64,000 nt of DNA from Imperialibacter roseus (GCF_032999765.1 NZ_CP136051.1:6156501-6220500), one strand, 5' to 3'. Positions 27,151 to 37,236 are shown, counted from the stretch's first letter. Notes: generated by a model from the sequence alone, not told the origin. Translations and numbers: made by a program.

Positions 27151-27396
27151 TCAAACTGGCATTTCCTCCCGCTCTTCTTCGTCAATAAACACCAGCCTTG
27201 GATTGCCGTCTGGCAGGCAAACGCCCGGGGGAAGATCAATTTCCGGTGGCCCTTTCACTGTAATACCTCCGTCGTCGTCATCGTCATGCCCGCCGACATC
27301 TTTATTTCTCTTCTTCATAAGAGTGACCATCAGATACACAAGTATCAGATAAGCAATCCCAACAAGGATAAGGTCTAAAGTATAACCACCTAGCAT
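27151..27396 (-). CDS. Small single-span membrane protein
   Basis: 81 residues. One membrane helix near the N-terminus (LILVGIAYLILVYLMVTLM), then basic KKRNKD, five Asp in a row after GGH, and a Pro-rich acidic tail. I know no family. The clean topology and the fit into the gap after the Fur gene (1 bp from its stop, convergent) support a real gene, but it could be a chance frame. Confidence 0.5.
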   Translation of the reverse strand: MLGGYTLDLILVGIAYLILVYLMVTLMKKRNKDVGGHDDDDDGGITVKGPPEIDLPPGVCLPDGNPRLVFIDEEEREEMPV

Positions 27397-27700
27397 ACAG
27401 CTCTTTTATACAATGATTTTACAAAAAAACCCTAGTATTATCAAATGAAATGAATTAATTCAAACAATTTAATTCACCTCAAATAGGATTTCCGACAAGG
27501 TCAGCTATCCTAATGATATTCATACGTATTTTGAGAAACTTTTAAATTGTACATTTCTAATATAATCCACTCTTTTGACAATCGGCGTGGTTTTTTATAT
27601 TGCCTAATTCTTGTTTTATTTGCCGGTCGTTTGAAAAAAACCGCAGCTATTATTTTCTTTACAATGCCTTTTTTGACCTGTGTCCTAACGCCTTTTGTTT
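27397..27700. other. 304-bp AT-rich gap without a visible gene
   Basis: Strongly AT-rich. It contains a loose inverted repeat ATGAATTAATTC with GAATTAA-like neighbours around 27450-27475, and short T runs, but no reading frame, strong hairpin or exact TAnnTTTG. I looked for the manganese riboswitch often found before TerC-like genes and could not build its stems. Confidence 0.5.
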
Positions 27701-28678
27701 ATGCTTGATCAACTGCTAGCCAACAGTGAAAACCTCTTGTACGGCATTTTCGGTATTGTAATCACTATCTTTTTAATTCTTGATCTAGGCGTCTTTCACA
27801 AGAAACCAGGAAAGATTAGCCAAAAGGATGCGCTTCAGCAGTCGCTGTTTTGGGTTGTTGTTTCTATTATTTTCGGTGGCGTTATTTATTTCTACTATGA
27901 AAATCCCGTGCCTGGCGTTACGCCCTATGAAAGTATGCTTGAATTTTACTCGGCATATCTCACAGAGAAAGCACTAAGTATTGATAATATATTTGTTATT
28001 CTTCTTATCCTTCGCTACTTCAAAGTGAAGGATGAATACTATCATGGCATTCTTTTTTGGGGGATATTGGGCGCCATCATTTTCCGGGCAATATTCATTT
28101 TCGTCGGAGCGCTTTTGATCAGCAAAGCACATTGGATTCTGTACGTCTTCGGCGTGTTTCTTGTCTATTCAGGGCTTAAAATATTCAAGGATGATGAGGA
28201 CATGGAAATTGAGCCAGAGAAGAATCCCCTCATTCAACTTGCCAGAAAGTTCTTTCCCATCTCAAAAGGAGACATGGGCGGCAGGTTTGTCATCTTCAAA
28301 CAAGGTAAGCTTATATTTACGCCACTTTTTCTGGTTATTATTCTTATTGAATCTACCGACCTCATTTTTGCCGTAGATTCCATTCCCGCTGCGTTTGCGA
28401 TTACTCAGAACCCGTTCATCATCTACACATCCAATATCTTTGCCGTGATGGGCCTAAGGGCGATGTTCTTCCTGCTGTCTAACGTGCTTGATAAGTTTTA
28501 TCTGCTTCAAAAAGGCCTGGCGATCATCCTCATATTCATTGGAGCGAAGATGCTGGTGGACATTTTCAGTATTCACGTCCCCGTGATATGGTCATTCAGT
28601 ATGATTTTGGTAGTGTTGATAGGATCTATCATACTCTCACTTATCTTCCCGAAGAAACCTGAATTGGTAAACAACTAG
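27701..28678 (+). CDS. TerC/Alx family membrane protein
   Basis: 325 residues from ATG 27701. Eight or nine membrane helices. Family markers are the acidic intramembrane motifs LTEKALSIDNIFV, GALLISKAHWILYVFGVFL with IKDDED-like acidic loop, and IESTDLIFAVDSIPA, which carry conserved Asp and Glu residues. TerC/Alx proteins are linked to manganese export, metal homeostasis or loading of exported metalloproteins, and to tellurite resistance. Single gene, preceded by a 304-bp gap and followed closely by the convergent purE. Confidence 0.93.
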   Translation: MLDQLLANSENLLYGIFGIVITIFLILDLGVFHKKPGKISQKDALQQSLFWVVVSIIFGGVIYFYYENPVPGVTPYESMLEFYSAYLTEKALSIDNIFVILLILRYFKVKDEYYHGILFWGILGAIIFRAIFIFVGALLISKAHWILYVFGVFLVYSGLKIFKDDEDMEIEPEKNPLIQLARKFFPISKGDMGGRFVIFKQGKLIFTPLFLVIILIESTDLIFAVDSIPAAFAITQNPFIIYTSNIFAVMGLRAMFFLLSNVLDKFYLLQKGLAIILIFIGAKMLVDIFSIHVPVIWSFSMILVVLIGSIILSLIFPKKPELVNN

Positions 28679-28692
28679 CAGTTGTAGCTGAG

Positions 28693-29229
28693 CTATTTTT
28701 TGAAACCTATTTGTGCGGACTTCCACCCCTGATTTTCCAATTTGGTGGCACTGTCCTCGACGGTAGATTTTAGTTTGTCTTTGTAGGCCTGCAAGGCGTT
28801 GGCAACCTTGTCATCAAACGTAGAAACAATCTCAGCTGCAAGTATGCCAGCATTTTTGCCTCCGTCCAGTGCTACAGTCGCTACCGGAATACCGCCAGGC
28901 ATTTGTAGAATAGAAAGGATTGAGTCCCAGCCGTCAATAGAATTCCTGGATTTAACCGGCACCCCAATCACAGGTAAAGTGGTGATGGAAGCGACCATCC
29001 CTGGCAGGTGAGCCGCACCGCCCGCACCGGCTATAATTACTTTCAGACCTCTTTTGCGGGCTTCTTCAGCGTAGGATATCATTCTGTGTGGGGTGCGGTG
29101 TGCTGAGACAATGGTTACTTCGCATGGAACGCCAAGCTCTTCCAGTATTTCTGCTGCCTCCTGCATCACAGTGAGGTCCGACTGGCTACCCATGATCACA
29201 CCTACAATTGGTTTTTTATCTTCAGCCAT
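28693..29229 (-). CDS. purE: N5-carboxyaminoimidazole ribonucleotide mutase
   Basis: 178 residues. Class I PurE markers: [13 protein letters not shown] near the N-terminus, SAHRTPHRM with the catalytic His, and [14 protein letters not shown]. It moves the carboxyl group of N5-CAIR to form CAIR in purine synthesis. It follows purK by 1 bp on the same strand, so the two are co-transcribed. The C-terminal extension after about residue 155 is slightly longer than in E. coli. Confidence 0.96.
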   Translation of the reverse strand: MAEDKKPIVGVIMGSQSDLTVMQEAAEILEELGVPCEVTIVSAHRTPHRMISYAEEARKRGLKVIIAGAGGAAHLPGMVASITTLPVIGVPVKSRNSIDGWDSILSILQMPGGIPVATVALDGGKNAGILAAEIVSTFDDKVANALQAYKDKLKSTVEDSATKLENQGWKSAQIGFKK

Positions 29230-29230
29230 T

Positions 29231-30364
29231 TTATGCCTTTATTTTCAGTTTATCTTTTACCCAATAAGCCAGGGTTTTCAGGTCTTCAGCGCTTTCGTTG
29301 ACTATCGTCACGTGCCCCATTTTTCTAAAAGGCTTTGTTAGCCTTTTGCCATAAAGGTGAGGATGTACCCCTTCTTTTTGCAGCACCTCTTCCAGTCCTT
29401 CGTAAACAGCTTCTCCCTGAAAACCTTCCTCTCCGAGCAAGTTGACCATAGCAGCCGGAGTATGGGCCCTGGTGCTTCCCAGGGGCCACCCTAAGATGGC
29501 TCTCAAGTGCTGCTCATACTGCGAGGTAATATTCGCCTCTATCGTCTGGTGTCCGCTGTTGTGAGGCCGGGGGGCAACTTCATTAACGAGAATTTCGTGA
29601 TCCCTGGTGAGAAACATCTCCACAGCCAGCAACCCCACCATGCCAAGTTTGGTAATTACTTTTTCAGCGAGAGCTCTGGCCTTCTGTTCCACTTCGATTG
29701 AGATCTGGGCTGGCGAGAACAAAAACTCAACGAGATTTGCCTCTGGATGATAAACCAATTCCACTACAGGAAAGGTTTTGATCTCGCCCTGCTCATTTCG
29801 GGCGACAATTACGGAAAGCTCTTTCTCAAAATCTATCAGTTTTTCCAAAAGCCCAGGTTGGTCAAATGCTTTTGTCAAGTCTTTTTCGGACCTGATTACC
29901 TGAACACCACGGCCATCATAGCCTTCTCTTCCAAGTTTGTTTACTGCTGGCAGAAAGTCGGCTTGGGCGGCTACATCGGCAGCATTTTCAGTCAGCACAA
30001 ACTTTGCTGTTGGAATGCCTTCCTTTTGGTAAAACTGTTTTTGAAGTCGCTTGTCCTGTATCAACTCAATAATATGAGGCTGAGGGAAAACCTTTTTGCC
30101 TTCTTCTTCCAATTTTCTGAGCGCTTGGGTGTTTACATGTTCAATCTCTATGGTAACAACATCACAGTCTTTACCAAACTGATAGATCGTGTCGAAGTCT
30201 TTGAGATTGCCGTTAACAAATCCGTCTACGAGGTCTTTGCAGGGAGCTGAAGGGTCAGGATCGATTACTTTGAAAGGGATGTTAAAATCGATGCCGGACT
30301 GTATGAGCATGCGCCCAAGCTGGCCACCACCTAGAATGCCAATTTTTCTGTTTACTGTTGCCAT
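29231..30364 (-). CDS. purK: N5-carboxyaminoimidazole ribonucleotide synthase
   Basis: 377 residues, ATP-grasp fold. N-terminal [16 protein letters not shown], then the ATP-grasp part with [15 protein letters not shown] and the Mg site region [16 protein letters not shown]. It makes N5-CAIR from AIR, bicarbonate and ATP, the step before PurE. Its stop is 1 bp from the purE start. Upstream gene is the MutS-like ATPase 17 bp away on the same strand, probably in the same unit. Confidence 0.96.
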   Translation of the reverse strand: MATVNRKIGILGGGQLGRMLIQSGIDFNIPFKVIDPDPSAPCKDLVDGFVNGNLKDFDTIYQFGKDCDVVTIEIEHVNTQALRKLEEEGKKVFPQPHIIELIQDKRLQKQFYQKEGIPTAKFVLTENAADVAAQADFLPAVNKLGREGYDGRGVQVIRSEKDLTKAFDQPGLLEKLIDFEKELSVIVARNEQGEIKTFPVVELVYHPEANLVEFLFSPAQISIEVEQKARALAEKVITKLGMVGLLAVEMFLTRDHEILVNEVAPRPHNSGHQTIEANITSQYEQHLRAILGWPLGSTRAHTPAAMVNLLGEEGFQGEAVYEGLEEVLQKEGVHPHLYGKRLTKPFRKMGHVTIVNESAEDLKTLAYWVKDKLKIKA

Positions 30365-30381
30365 GGTTTGATGCAGCGAAA

Positions 30382-32172
30382 TTAGGGAATTATTTCTATT
30401 CCTATGTTCTTCATCAGTTGTGAGGCGTTGAAGCTTTTGCAGGGCCCCTCGGTCAGCTTGTAGTCGAACAGCAGCTCATCGCCCTTCACAAGGCTGTTAA
30501 AGCTGAAGTTGGTTACAAGAGGGTCAGTATTGCCCAGCTCGCTTAAGGAGAGGTCGTGTGTAGAAATAAAGCCTGCCGCCTTTTCTCTAAGAAGCTGCCT
30601 CACAAGGGCCTTTGTGCCAATATGCCTGTCCTCTGAGTTGGTGCCTTTCAATACCTCGTCGAGCATGTAGAGAACCGGAGCTCCCGTTTCCAATAGATCT
30701 AAGAGCTGCCTGAGCCGTTTTAGCTCTGCATAAAAAGACGATACGCTTTCCGATAGGTCATCGTGGGTGCGCATGCTGGTGAAGAGCTCCATATAGGAGA
30801 TAGTCATGCTGTTGGCGCAAACCGGGGCTCCTGCCAATGCCAGTACCGAATTTACCCCCACTGTTCGCAGGAAAGTGCTTTTTCCTGACATATTGGATCC
30901 TGTTATCAATATTAATCCCTTGCCATCAAGCACAAAATCATTTACAACTCGCTTCTTAGCTGGAATCAAAGGGTGGCCCAGCTGACTGGCTTTTAGGTCA
31001 AAATCCCAACCAGATGTTTCAGGGTAGACATAGGCCGGGTTGGCAAAGGCAAACCCTGCCAGGCTACTAATGGCTTCCATTTCACCCAGAGCTTCCATCC
31101 AACCGCCCACGTGATCAATGTTTTCGTCAAACCATTTCTGCGCCAGTGTAATAAGCCAAAAGTCGAGAAGAAGAAATGAGTTGAGAATTTGATAGAGCAT
31201 GTTGATCCGGCTGTCGAACCGATTTACCACCTCGTGCAGTTTTTTGAAGGCGACGGACGCCGAGGGCCCGGGGTTTAATAAAATGGATTGATGGTCATGA
31301 AGCAAGCTGTTTTCAAACTTGCCCGTTTCAATGCAGTTGAACAAATCTACATAGACGGATAACTGTTTTGACAGGCCCTGCATTTTTTGATACTCCTCGT
31401 TCATTGACTTCATCAATGCAACGAGAAAAAAGCTATTGAGGATTGCTGCGAGAAACACCCACTGCCAAACCACCACTGACAAGATCGCCAATCCGTAAAT
31501 GACCAGCGAAACAGCCATAGAAGCGGCTGCCCAAATTTTAAAGCCTTGAGAGATGGGGGCTGGTTTTGACAAAAGCTGCTCTAAGGGCACTACGGGCTTT
31601 GACTTATCCGGTAGATTCATCCTCCCAAAGGCCTCAAACGACTGCCTCCATTCGATTTGACTTTCAAGCTCACGAACAGCCTGCTGCCTTGGGCTAACAA
31701 CATTGGCTTTTGCCGGAAAGCTTAGCCACGAAGCAAGGGTGGCCGTCCCCGGCGGCGTCGATCCACGGTTGACAAGCTGAAAAATGGAATGCCGCCCGAA
31801 AATATCGAGATCGGCTACGTAAGGGTGATTTTCGCTGAGGAATTCTTTGCCATCCGAAAGGTGCTTGATGTCGAGCTGCTGCCTTCTGACTTCATCTTGA
31901 TTGACCGCCAGCATCGACTTAAGAAACGAGAGATTCTTTTTCGTTTTGTTGTACACATTTACAAGGGAGCCAAAAATCAAAAAGAAGCCCACGAGAACAA
32001 AGAAAACCGGCCACGCCATTCTCTCATTGGCGAAATAGACTAACGCAATGATGGATACCACAAAAATGCCTATTCTATAGGTAGACCACTCCCTGAGCTT
32101 ACCGGCAACTTCAGATGTCTGACGTTCAAATGTGGTAATACGAGCTTTGAAAAACGCTTCTTTTTCGTCCAT
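30382..32172 (-). CDS. Membrane-anchored MutS-like ATPase
   Basis: 596 residues. The C-terminal third is the MutS ATPase domain: Walker A GSNMSGKST (about residue 425), then SYMELFTSMRTHDDL, Walker B-like VLYMLDEVLKGTNS, and STHDLSLSE. Two pairs of membrane helices, at about 30-72 and 215-255, replace the DNA-binding domains of true MutS, with a helical lever-like region between. So it is not a mismatch repair MutS. This architecture is known in Bacteroidota as a MutS-related family with no assigned role. It lies between feoB (15 bp) and purK (17 bp) on the same strand. Confidence 0.88.
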   Translation of the reverse strand: MDEKEAFFKARITTFERQTSEVAGKLREWSTYRIGIFVVSIIALVYFANERMAWPVFFVLVGFFLIFGSLVNVYNKTKKNLSFLKSMLAVNQDEVRRQQLDIKHLSDGKEFLSENHPYVADLDIFGRHSIFQLVNRGSTPPGTATLASWLSFPAKANVVSPRQQAVRELESQIEWRQSFEAFGRMNLPDKSKPVVPLEQLLSKPAPISQGFKIWAAASMAVSLVIYGLAILSVVVWQWVFLAAILNSFFLVALMKSMNEEYQKMQGLSKQLSVYVDLFNCIETGKFENSLLHDHQSILLNPGPSASVAFKKLHEVVNRFDSRINMLYQILNSFLLLDFWLITLAQKWFDENIDHVGGWMEALGEMEAISSLAGFAFANPAYVYPETSGWDFDLKASQLGHPLIPAKKRVVNDFVLDGKGLILITGSNMSGKSTFLRTVGVNSVLALAGAPVCANSMTISYMELFTSMRTHDDLSESVSSFYAELKRLRQLLDLLETGAPVLYMLDEVLKGTNSEDRHIGTKALVRQLLREKAAGFISTHDLSLSELGNTDPLVTNFSFNSLVKGDELLFDYKLTEGPCKSFNASQLMKNIGIEIIP

Positions 32173-32187
32173 TTCTACGATTTGTTC

Positions 32188-34305
32188 CTATGATAACAAA
32201 TTGTATACGGCCAATGCGGACAAATAGGCCAACGCAGACATATAAAATAATTGGATGGCAGGCCATTTCCAGCCTTTGGTCTCCCGATAAACGATGGCGA
32301 TCGTGCTCATGCACTGCATGGCGAATGCATAAAAGACCAGCAGAGAGAAGGCAACAGCCGTGGTAAACATGGGGCCGCCGGTCTTCGGATTTTTTTCTTT
32401 TTCCAGTCTTTGTCTGATGGTTGTATTGTCTTCTCCTGCCGAGCCCACGCTATATATGGTGGCAATTGTTCCTACGAACACTTCCCTGGCAGCAAACGAG
32501 GTGATAAGGGCAATGCCAATTTTCCAATCATAGCCCAGGGGAGCAATAACCGGCTCTGTAACCTTGCCAAGGTAACCAGCATAACTGTGCTCAAGCTTAT
32601 AGGAAGCAACCCTGTCATCCATTTCCTCTTCCGAAAGATTCAGATGAGCGCTCTCTTTTTGTACGGTCTCTTCGGCCTTTGTGAGAGCGTCGCCTGGTCC
32701 GTAGGAGGCAAGCACCCATAATACTATAGAAATCGCCAAAATCACCTTCCCCGCCTCGAAGACAAAGGTCTTTACTTTTTCAACGATGGTGATACCCACA
32801 TTTTTCCATCTCGGCATTCTGTAAATCGGAAGCTCCATGAGAAAGAAGCTGCGTTCTTTCATTTTCATAATGAGCTTCATTACATAGGCGGAGAGCAAAG
32901 CGGCAATAAAACCTAGCAGGTACATCCCCATCAGGGCCACTCCCTGCAGACTGAAGAACCCGAGAACTGAGGTAGAAGGCACTACAAGGGCAATCAATAT
33001 GGTGTAAACCGGCAGCCTTGCCGAACAGCTCATCAGGGGCGTTACCATGATGGTCACGATCCTGTCTTTCCAGTTATCGATGTTTCGGGTGGCCATCACT
33101 GCTGGAATAGCACAGGCAACTCCTGAAATCAAGGGAACTACACTTTTTCCATTCAGACCAAACTTTCTCATGATCTTGTCCATGAGAAAAACAGCCCTTG
33201 CCATATAGCCTGATTCTTCAAGGATGGCGATGAAGGCAAACAGGAAGGCAATTTGGGGAATAAAGACAACTATGCCGCCAATGCCGGGTAAGATGCCTTC
33301 AGTGATTAGTCGGTTGAGAATGCCGTCAGGCAGAACAGACCCTACAAAATCTGACAGCGCAGAAAAAGTCAAGTCAATAAAATCCATCATCGGTTCCGCC
33401 CACGCAAAAATTGACTGAAACATCAGGAAAAGCACCAGAAAGAAGATCAGGTAGCCCCATACCTTGTGTGTCAAAACTCTGTCGAGCTTGTTTGAAAACT
33501 GGCGTTGCTGCTGAGTAGGCTTTCTGCTGAGCACCTTGGCAAGAATACCATCAATCATTGAGTAGCGCTCAAGCGTTTCATGAGCCTGAATAACCCTCAC
33601 CTCAAGGTCGTGCTTCTGAATAATGTGCTTGGCAATCGATTCGCCGTCACCGTTGAGGCTGGGCAAAGTGGGGGAGTTGATCAGGTATTGGTATGCCTTG
33701 TAGTTGTGATCCAGCTCCAGTTGTTCTTTGGTTTCCTCTATCGCCTCGGGAGCTAACGCCAGCACGTCGTAAAGGGGCGGGGTAACCGGGCCTAGAGGAA
33801 TAGTTAGTGCATTTTTTAGTCTGTCGAGCCCTGCGCCCGTTCTTGCGTTGATTGAAACAACAGGAACCTCGAGCACCCTGCTCAGAGCGGTGGCGTTAAT
33901 GTCCAGCCCTTTCTGGCTGGCCACGTCCATCATGTTGAGGGCGAGAATGACCGGAATGCCGAGGTCGTGAACTTCAGTAAAAAGTAAAAGGTTTCTTTTA
34001 AGGTTGGAGGCATCGACAATGACTATGACGACATCAGGGTAGTCGGCTGCATTTTCGTTGAGAAGCGTGTCTACCACCACCTGCTCATCCATCGAACGGG
34101 GATAAATGCTATAAGTACCTGGTAAATCAAGCACCTCTATCGCCTGACCATTGGGTAGATGTGCCTTGCCTACCCTCTTGTCAACTGTTACTCCGGGGAA
34201 ATTGCCAATTTTTTGATTGAGACCAGTGAGGTAGTTAAAAAGCGATGATTTGCCCGCATTAGGGTTTCCTACGAGCGCAACTTTAACTTTATGTGAATCA
34301 GGCAT
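32188..34305 (-). CDS. feoB: Ferrous iron transport protein B
   Basis: 705 residues. The N-terminal G domain has G1 GNPNAGKSS (13-21), G3 DLPGTYS and G4 NMMD; a helical GDI-like domain follows. The membrane part carries the two gate motifs with IPQIAFLFAFIAILEESGYMAR-like sequence and the conserved PLMSCSARLPVY with its Cys, and the later AAREVFVGTIATIYS segment. It imports Fe(II) across the inner membrane driven by nucleotide. feoA lies 3 bp upstream on the same strand. No FeoC is seen. Confidence 0.96.
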   Translation of the reverse strand: MPDSHKVKVALVGNPNAGKSSLFNYLTGLNQKIGNFPGVTVDKRVGKAHLPNGQAIEVLDLPGTYSIYPRSMDEQVVVDTLLNENAADYPDVVIVIVDASNLKRNLLLFTEVHDLGIPVILALNMMDVASQKGLDINATALSRVLEVPVVSINARTGAGLDRLKNALTIPLGPVTPPLYDVLALAPEAIEETKEQLELDHNYKAYQYLINSPTLPSLNGDGESIAKHIIQKHDLEVRVIQAHETLERYSMIDGILAKVLSRKPTQQQRQFSNKLDRVLTHKVWGYLIFFLVLFLMFQSIFAWAEPMMDFIDLTFSALSDFVGSVLPDGILNRLITEGILPGIGGIVVFIPQIAFLFAFIAILEESGYMARAVFLMDKIMRKFGLNGKSVVPLISGVACAIPAVMATRNIDNWKDRIVTIMVTPLMSCSARLPVYTILIALVVPSTSVLGFFSLQGVALMGMYLLGFIAALLSAYVMKLIMKMKERSFFLMELPIYRMPRWKNVGITIVEKVKTFVFEAGKVILAISIVLWVLASYGPGDALTKAEETVQKESAHLNLSEEEMDDRVASYKLEHSYAGYLGKVTEPVIAPLGYDWKIGIALITSFAAREVFVGTIATIYSVGSAGEDNTTIRQRLEKEKNPKTGGPMFTTAVAFSLLVFYAFAMQCMSTIAIVYRETKGWKWPAIQLFYMSALAYLSALAVYNLLS

Positions 34306-34308
34306 TCT

Positions 34309-34527
34309 TTAGAGGAGTGAAATAGTCGATGCCTCGTTCTTTCTCATGGATAGGTTATAGCCAGAAACTTCGATGCAAACCGGATCACCAAAGGGGGCAA
34401 TAATCTTCATAATAACTTCCGTACCAGGCAAAACACCCATTTCTAATAACTTTATGGAAAGCTCCTGATCAGAAAATCCTGTAACAGTTCCCCTTTCTCC
34501 CGGACGCATATCAGCTACTGTTCTCAT
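34309..34527 (-). CDS. feoA: Ferrous iron transport protein A
   Basis: 72 residues, an SH3-like small cytosolic protein. Markers are ADMRPGERGTVTGF, LLEMGVLPGTEV and GDPVCIEVSGYNLSMRK. It is thought to bind FeoB and modulate transport. It starts the feoA-feoB run (3-bp gap). No Fur box could be identified with confidence in the 84 bp upstream. Confidence 0.95.
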   Translation of the reverse strand: MRTVADMRPGERGTVTGFSDQELSIKLLEMGVLPGTEVIMKIIAPFGDPVCIEVSGYNLSMRKNEASTISLL

Positions 34528-34611
34528 CCTCTATTCTTATTTAGATTAGTTCAAAATTGCTAAATTTGTTTCGGTTTTCAAACCTGATTCTTGTCATTCA
34601 TTCAAATTCAC

Positions 34612-34776
34612 ATGAAAAAACAAAGAAAAGAGAAATCCGAAGGCCGAAATAAGGAAAACGAAAGGCCAAAAAAGCTGACTTCTGTCAGGCCTGATAAAAA
34701 TCAGGAGACTGAGGAAGAGAGTAAGTTTGGCGGCATTCCAGAAAGGGATTTTAAGAAAAACCTGGGGTGTGGATAG
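34612..34776 (+). CDS. Small charged protein with GGxPxRDxKKNLGCG tail
   Basis: 54 residues from ATG 34612 (a TTG at 34591 is less likely). The first 35 residues are almost all Lys, Arg, Glu, Asn and look disordered. The end is distinct: FGGIPERDFKKNLGCG, finishing in a Gly-Cys-Gly. I recall similar C-terminal tails in small uncharacterised Bacteroidota proteins, so this may be a real conserved family, but I cannot verify it here. It is divergent from feoA and ends 3 bp before the stop of the convergent murF-alr gene. Confidence 0.6.
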   Translation: MKKQRKEKSEGRNKENERPKKLTSVRPDKNQETEEESKFGGIPERDFKKNLGCG

Positions 34777-34779
34777 GCC

Positions 34780-37236
34780 TTAAAAGCTCAGATATTCTCT
34801 CTTTACTCGCTCAGACACAGAAGTGAGGATTTCATAGGGAATCGTGTCTGCCCATTCCGCAACCTGGTTTGCAGATGGGTGCTCACCAAATACTACTACC
34901 TCGTCGCCCTCCCGCACATCAACGCCCGTTACGTCCACCATGGTCATGTCCATGCAAACGCTGCCAATGGTAGGCAGCAGTTGCTCGTTAATCAGCACCT
35001 TCCCTTTGCCATTTCCCAGCGACCTGGGGTAGCCATCAGCGTAGCCAATAGCAATGGTAGCCACATCGGTGTTCTTATTGGTTTTGCCAGCCCGGCTGTA
35101 GCCAACAGTTTGTCCGGCTGCCAGCCTCCTGACTTGAGATACCACGGTTTTTAGCCTTGCCACCACGGTGAGTTGCCCTTGCTCCTCTTCCGTAGGCTCG
35201 ATGCCATGCAGGCCAATGCCTACTCTTACCATATCAAACTGATACGATTTGAATCGGCTGATACCTGCTGTGTTCACCAGATGGCGGATGGGTTTGTAGC
35301 CAAGGTGCCGGGACAACTGTTCGTAGCAATCAAGGAAGGTCCTGGCCTGAACATGAGTGAAGTCGTCAAAGGCGTTGTTTTCGGAGCCAGCGAGGTGAGA
35401 AAAAATAGAGGCTACTTTGATAGTTGGATATCGACCGAGCAGCTTCACAACAGCCTCTATTTCGCTGGTAGCGAAGCCGAGCCTGTGCATGCCAGTATCC
35501 ACTTTAATATGAATAGGGGGAGCTTCACTCTTGCCCTGTGACCACTCGCCATAGTTTTGCAACTGCGAGAGCGAGAAAATTTCTGGTTCCAGGGAATATG
35601 CTGGCAGTTTATCAAAGCTTTCTTCAGGTGCATTCATGACCATCACCGGGAGATGAACACCCTGTTCACGTAGTAAAACACCTTCGTCGGGGTAAGCGAC
35701 AGCCACATAGTCGGCCTTCAGGTATTGAAGTGTTCGCCCTATTTCACCGCTTCCGCTTCCGTAGGCGAATGCTTTCAGCATCACCATGGTTTTCACTCCT
35801 GGCTCAAGAATGCTTTTGTAAAACTGAAAATTGTGCTGCAGCGCTTCCAGATTTACCTCCAGCACAGTTCTATGCACTTTGGCTTGTAGCCTCTTCACAA
35901 TCTCTTCAAACCGGAAACTGCGTGCTCCTTTAATCAGTACTGTTTGCCCGGCGAATTGTTTTTCTTTTATCTGCTCCAGAAACGCTTCCGTGGATACATA
36001 AGGCTCACAAGCCATCCTGAAAGCATCCCCATTGGCGGAGATAGTCGGGCCAATGGCCACTAATTTTGAGACACCCTTGCTCACCAGCATGTCGTTCACA
36101 TGCTTGTACAGCTCCTTTTCATTTTCACCAGCCTGGAGTATGTCAGAAAGAACAACAGAGATTGGCTTGCCGTGGCTATGGGTGATAGCCAGGTCAAGTG
36201 CTGCTTCCAATCCTTGAAAATCGTTGTTGTACGAGTCATCGACCAGCCGACTGCCAAAAACTCCTTCTTTCAGCGACAGCCGCATCGGGATGGCAGACAA
36301 CACTGATACCTGCCGGGCCAGGATGCTCTGATTGATACCCATTTCGAGTGCAGCTACCACGGCATGACAAAGGTTTTCAACCGATTTGTCATCTGTAAAA
36401 GGCAGGTCAATCTCAACCTTGCCCATTTCCCATGCTAGCTTCAGTTTGCTTCCAACTGTACTAACGGCATATTTTGCGCCCTTTCCCTGCCCCCAGCCTA
36501 TTCCGGCTACTCCCGGCAATACATTGCCTGACAGGAACCTGTCTATAGCGAAATGATCTGTGCAGTAAATTAGCTTTTTGCAGCCCTCAAAGAGCTTCAT
36601 TTTTTCAGCAAGCTTTTGCTCCCGGGATGTGAAAAGTGCGTCGTGAGCGGGCCCAATATTGCTGATGATGCCGATGGTGGGCTGGATAATGTTTTTAAGG
36701 CGAGCCATTTCACCTGGTTGTGAGATACCTGCCTCGAAAATTCCAGCTTCGTGGTGGTCGGCCAGCGGCCATACCGACAACGGCACTCCAACTTGCGAAT
36801 TCCAGCTTTTTGGGCTTTTGACAACGGAAATACTGCTGGCCAGTAGCTGATACAGGTATTCTTTCACAATGGTTTTTCCATTGCTTCCGGTGATAGCTAC
36901 TACAGGCAGGCTGAACCGCCTTCTGTGGGCAGCTGCCAGCTCCTGCAATGTTTGCAGGGAGTCGCTTGTGAGAAAGAAAGAGGCGTTTTCAAAACGCTCA
37001 ATATCCTTTGGCAGAGACTCCACCACAAACAGTCTCCAGCCTTTTTGATATGCCTCCCAGAGAAAAGAGTGGCCGTCGTGGTTTGGCCCTTTAATAGCAA
37101 AATAAACAGCCCCCTCACCAGAGAATACTTTGCGTGAGTCGAGTGACAGCGACAGGATTGCTGAGGGAGTATCAACACCACTGATTTTGCCTTTACAAAG
37201 CTTTGGCAGGTCGGAAAATAGTATGTTTCTCCTCAT
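34780..37236 (-). CDS. murF: Fused MurF ligase / alanine racemase
   Basis: 818 residues from ATG 37236, which overlaps the upstream stop as ATGA; a longer start at 37257 is possible. Residues about 1-445 are MurF: the ATP site AITGSNGKTIVKEYL (about 115-130) and SVVLSDILQAGENEKE. The remainder is alanine racemase with the PLP Lys in MLKAFAYGSGSGEI (about 487) and the substrate Tyr region AGQTVGYSRAG. MurF adds D-Ala-D-Ala to the UDP-MurNAc tripeptide and the racemase makes D-Ala, so the fusion joins supply and use. This fusion is a known Bacteroidota trait. The MurF half has weak family motifs in its middle, so it may be partly degenerate. Confidence 0.93.
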   Translation of the reverse strand: MRRNILFSDLPKLCKGKISGVDTPSAILSLSLDSRKVFSGEGAVYFAIKGPNHDGHSFLWEAYQKGWRLFVVESLPKDIERFENASFFLTSDSLQTLQELAAAHRRRFSLPVVAITGSNGKTIVKEYLYQLLASSISVVKSPKSWNSQVGVPLSVWPLADHHEAGIFEAGISQPGEMARLKNIIQPTIGIISNIGPAHDALFTSREQKLAEKMKLFEGCKKLIYCTDHFAIDRFLSGNVLPGVAGIGWGQGKGAKYAVSTVGSKLKLAWEMGKVEIDLPFTDDKSVENLCHAVVAALEMGINQSILARQVSVLSAIPMRLSLKEGVFGSRLVDDSYNNDFQGLEAALDLAITHSHGKPISVVLSDILQAGENEKELYKHVNDMLVSKGVSKLVAIGPTISANGDAFRMACEPYVSTEAFLEQIKEKQFAGQTVLIKGARSFRFEEIVKRLQAKVHRTVLEVNLEALQHNFQFYKSILEPGVKTMVMLKAFAYGSGSGEIGRTLQYLKADYVAVAYPDEGVLLREQGVHLPVMVMNAPEESFDKLPAYSLEPEIFSLSQLQNYGEWSQGKSEAPPIHIKVDTGMHRLGFATSEIEAVVKLLGRYPTIKVASIFSHLAGSENNAFDDFTHVQARTFLDCYEQLSRHLGYKPIRHLVNTAGISRFKSYQFDMVRVGIGLHGIEPTEEEQGQLTVVARLKTVVSQVRRLAAGQTVGYSRAGKTNKNTDVATIAIGYADGYPRSLGNGKGKVLINEQLLPTIGSVCMDMTMVDVTGVDVREGDEVVVFGEHPSANQVAEWADTIPYEILTSVSERVKREYLSF

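Noticed and set aside
27397-27700. Possible manganese riboswitch upstream of the TerC-like gene
   Set aside because: Such a switch is often found before TerC relatives, but I could not find its conserved stems or loop in this AT-rich gap.
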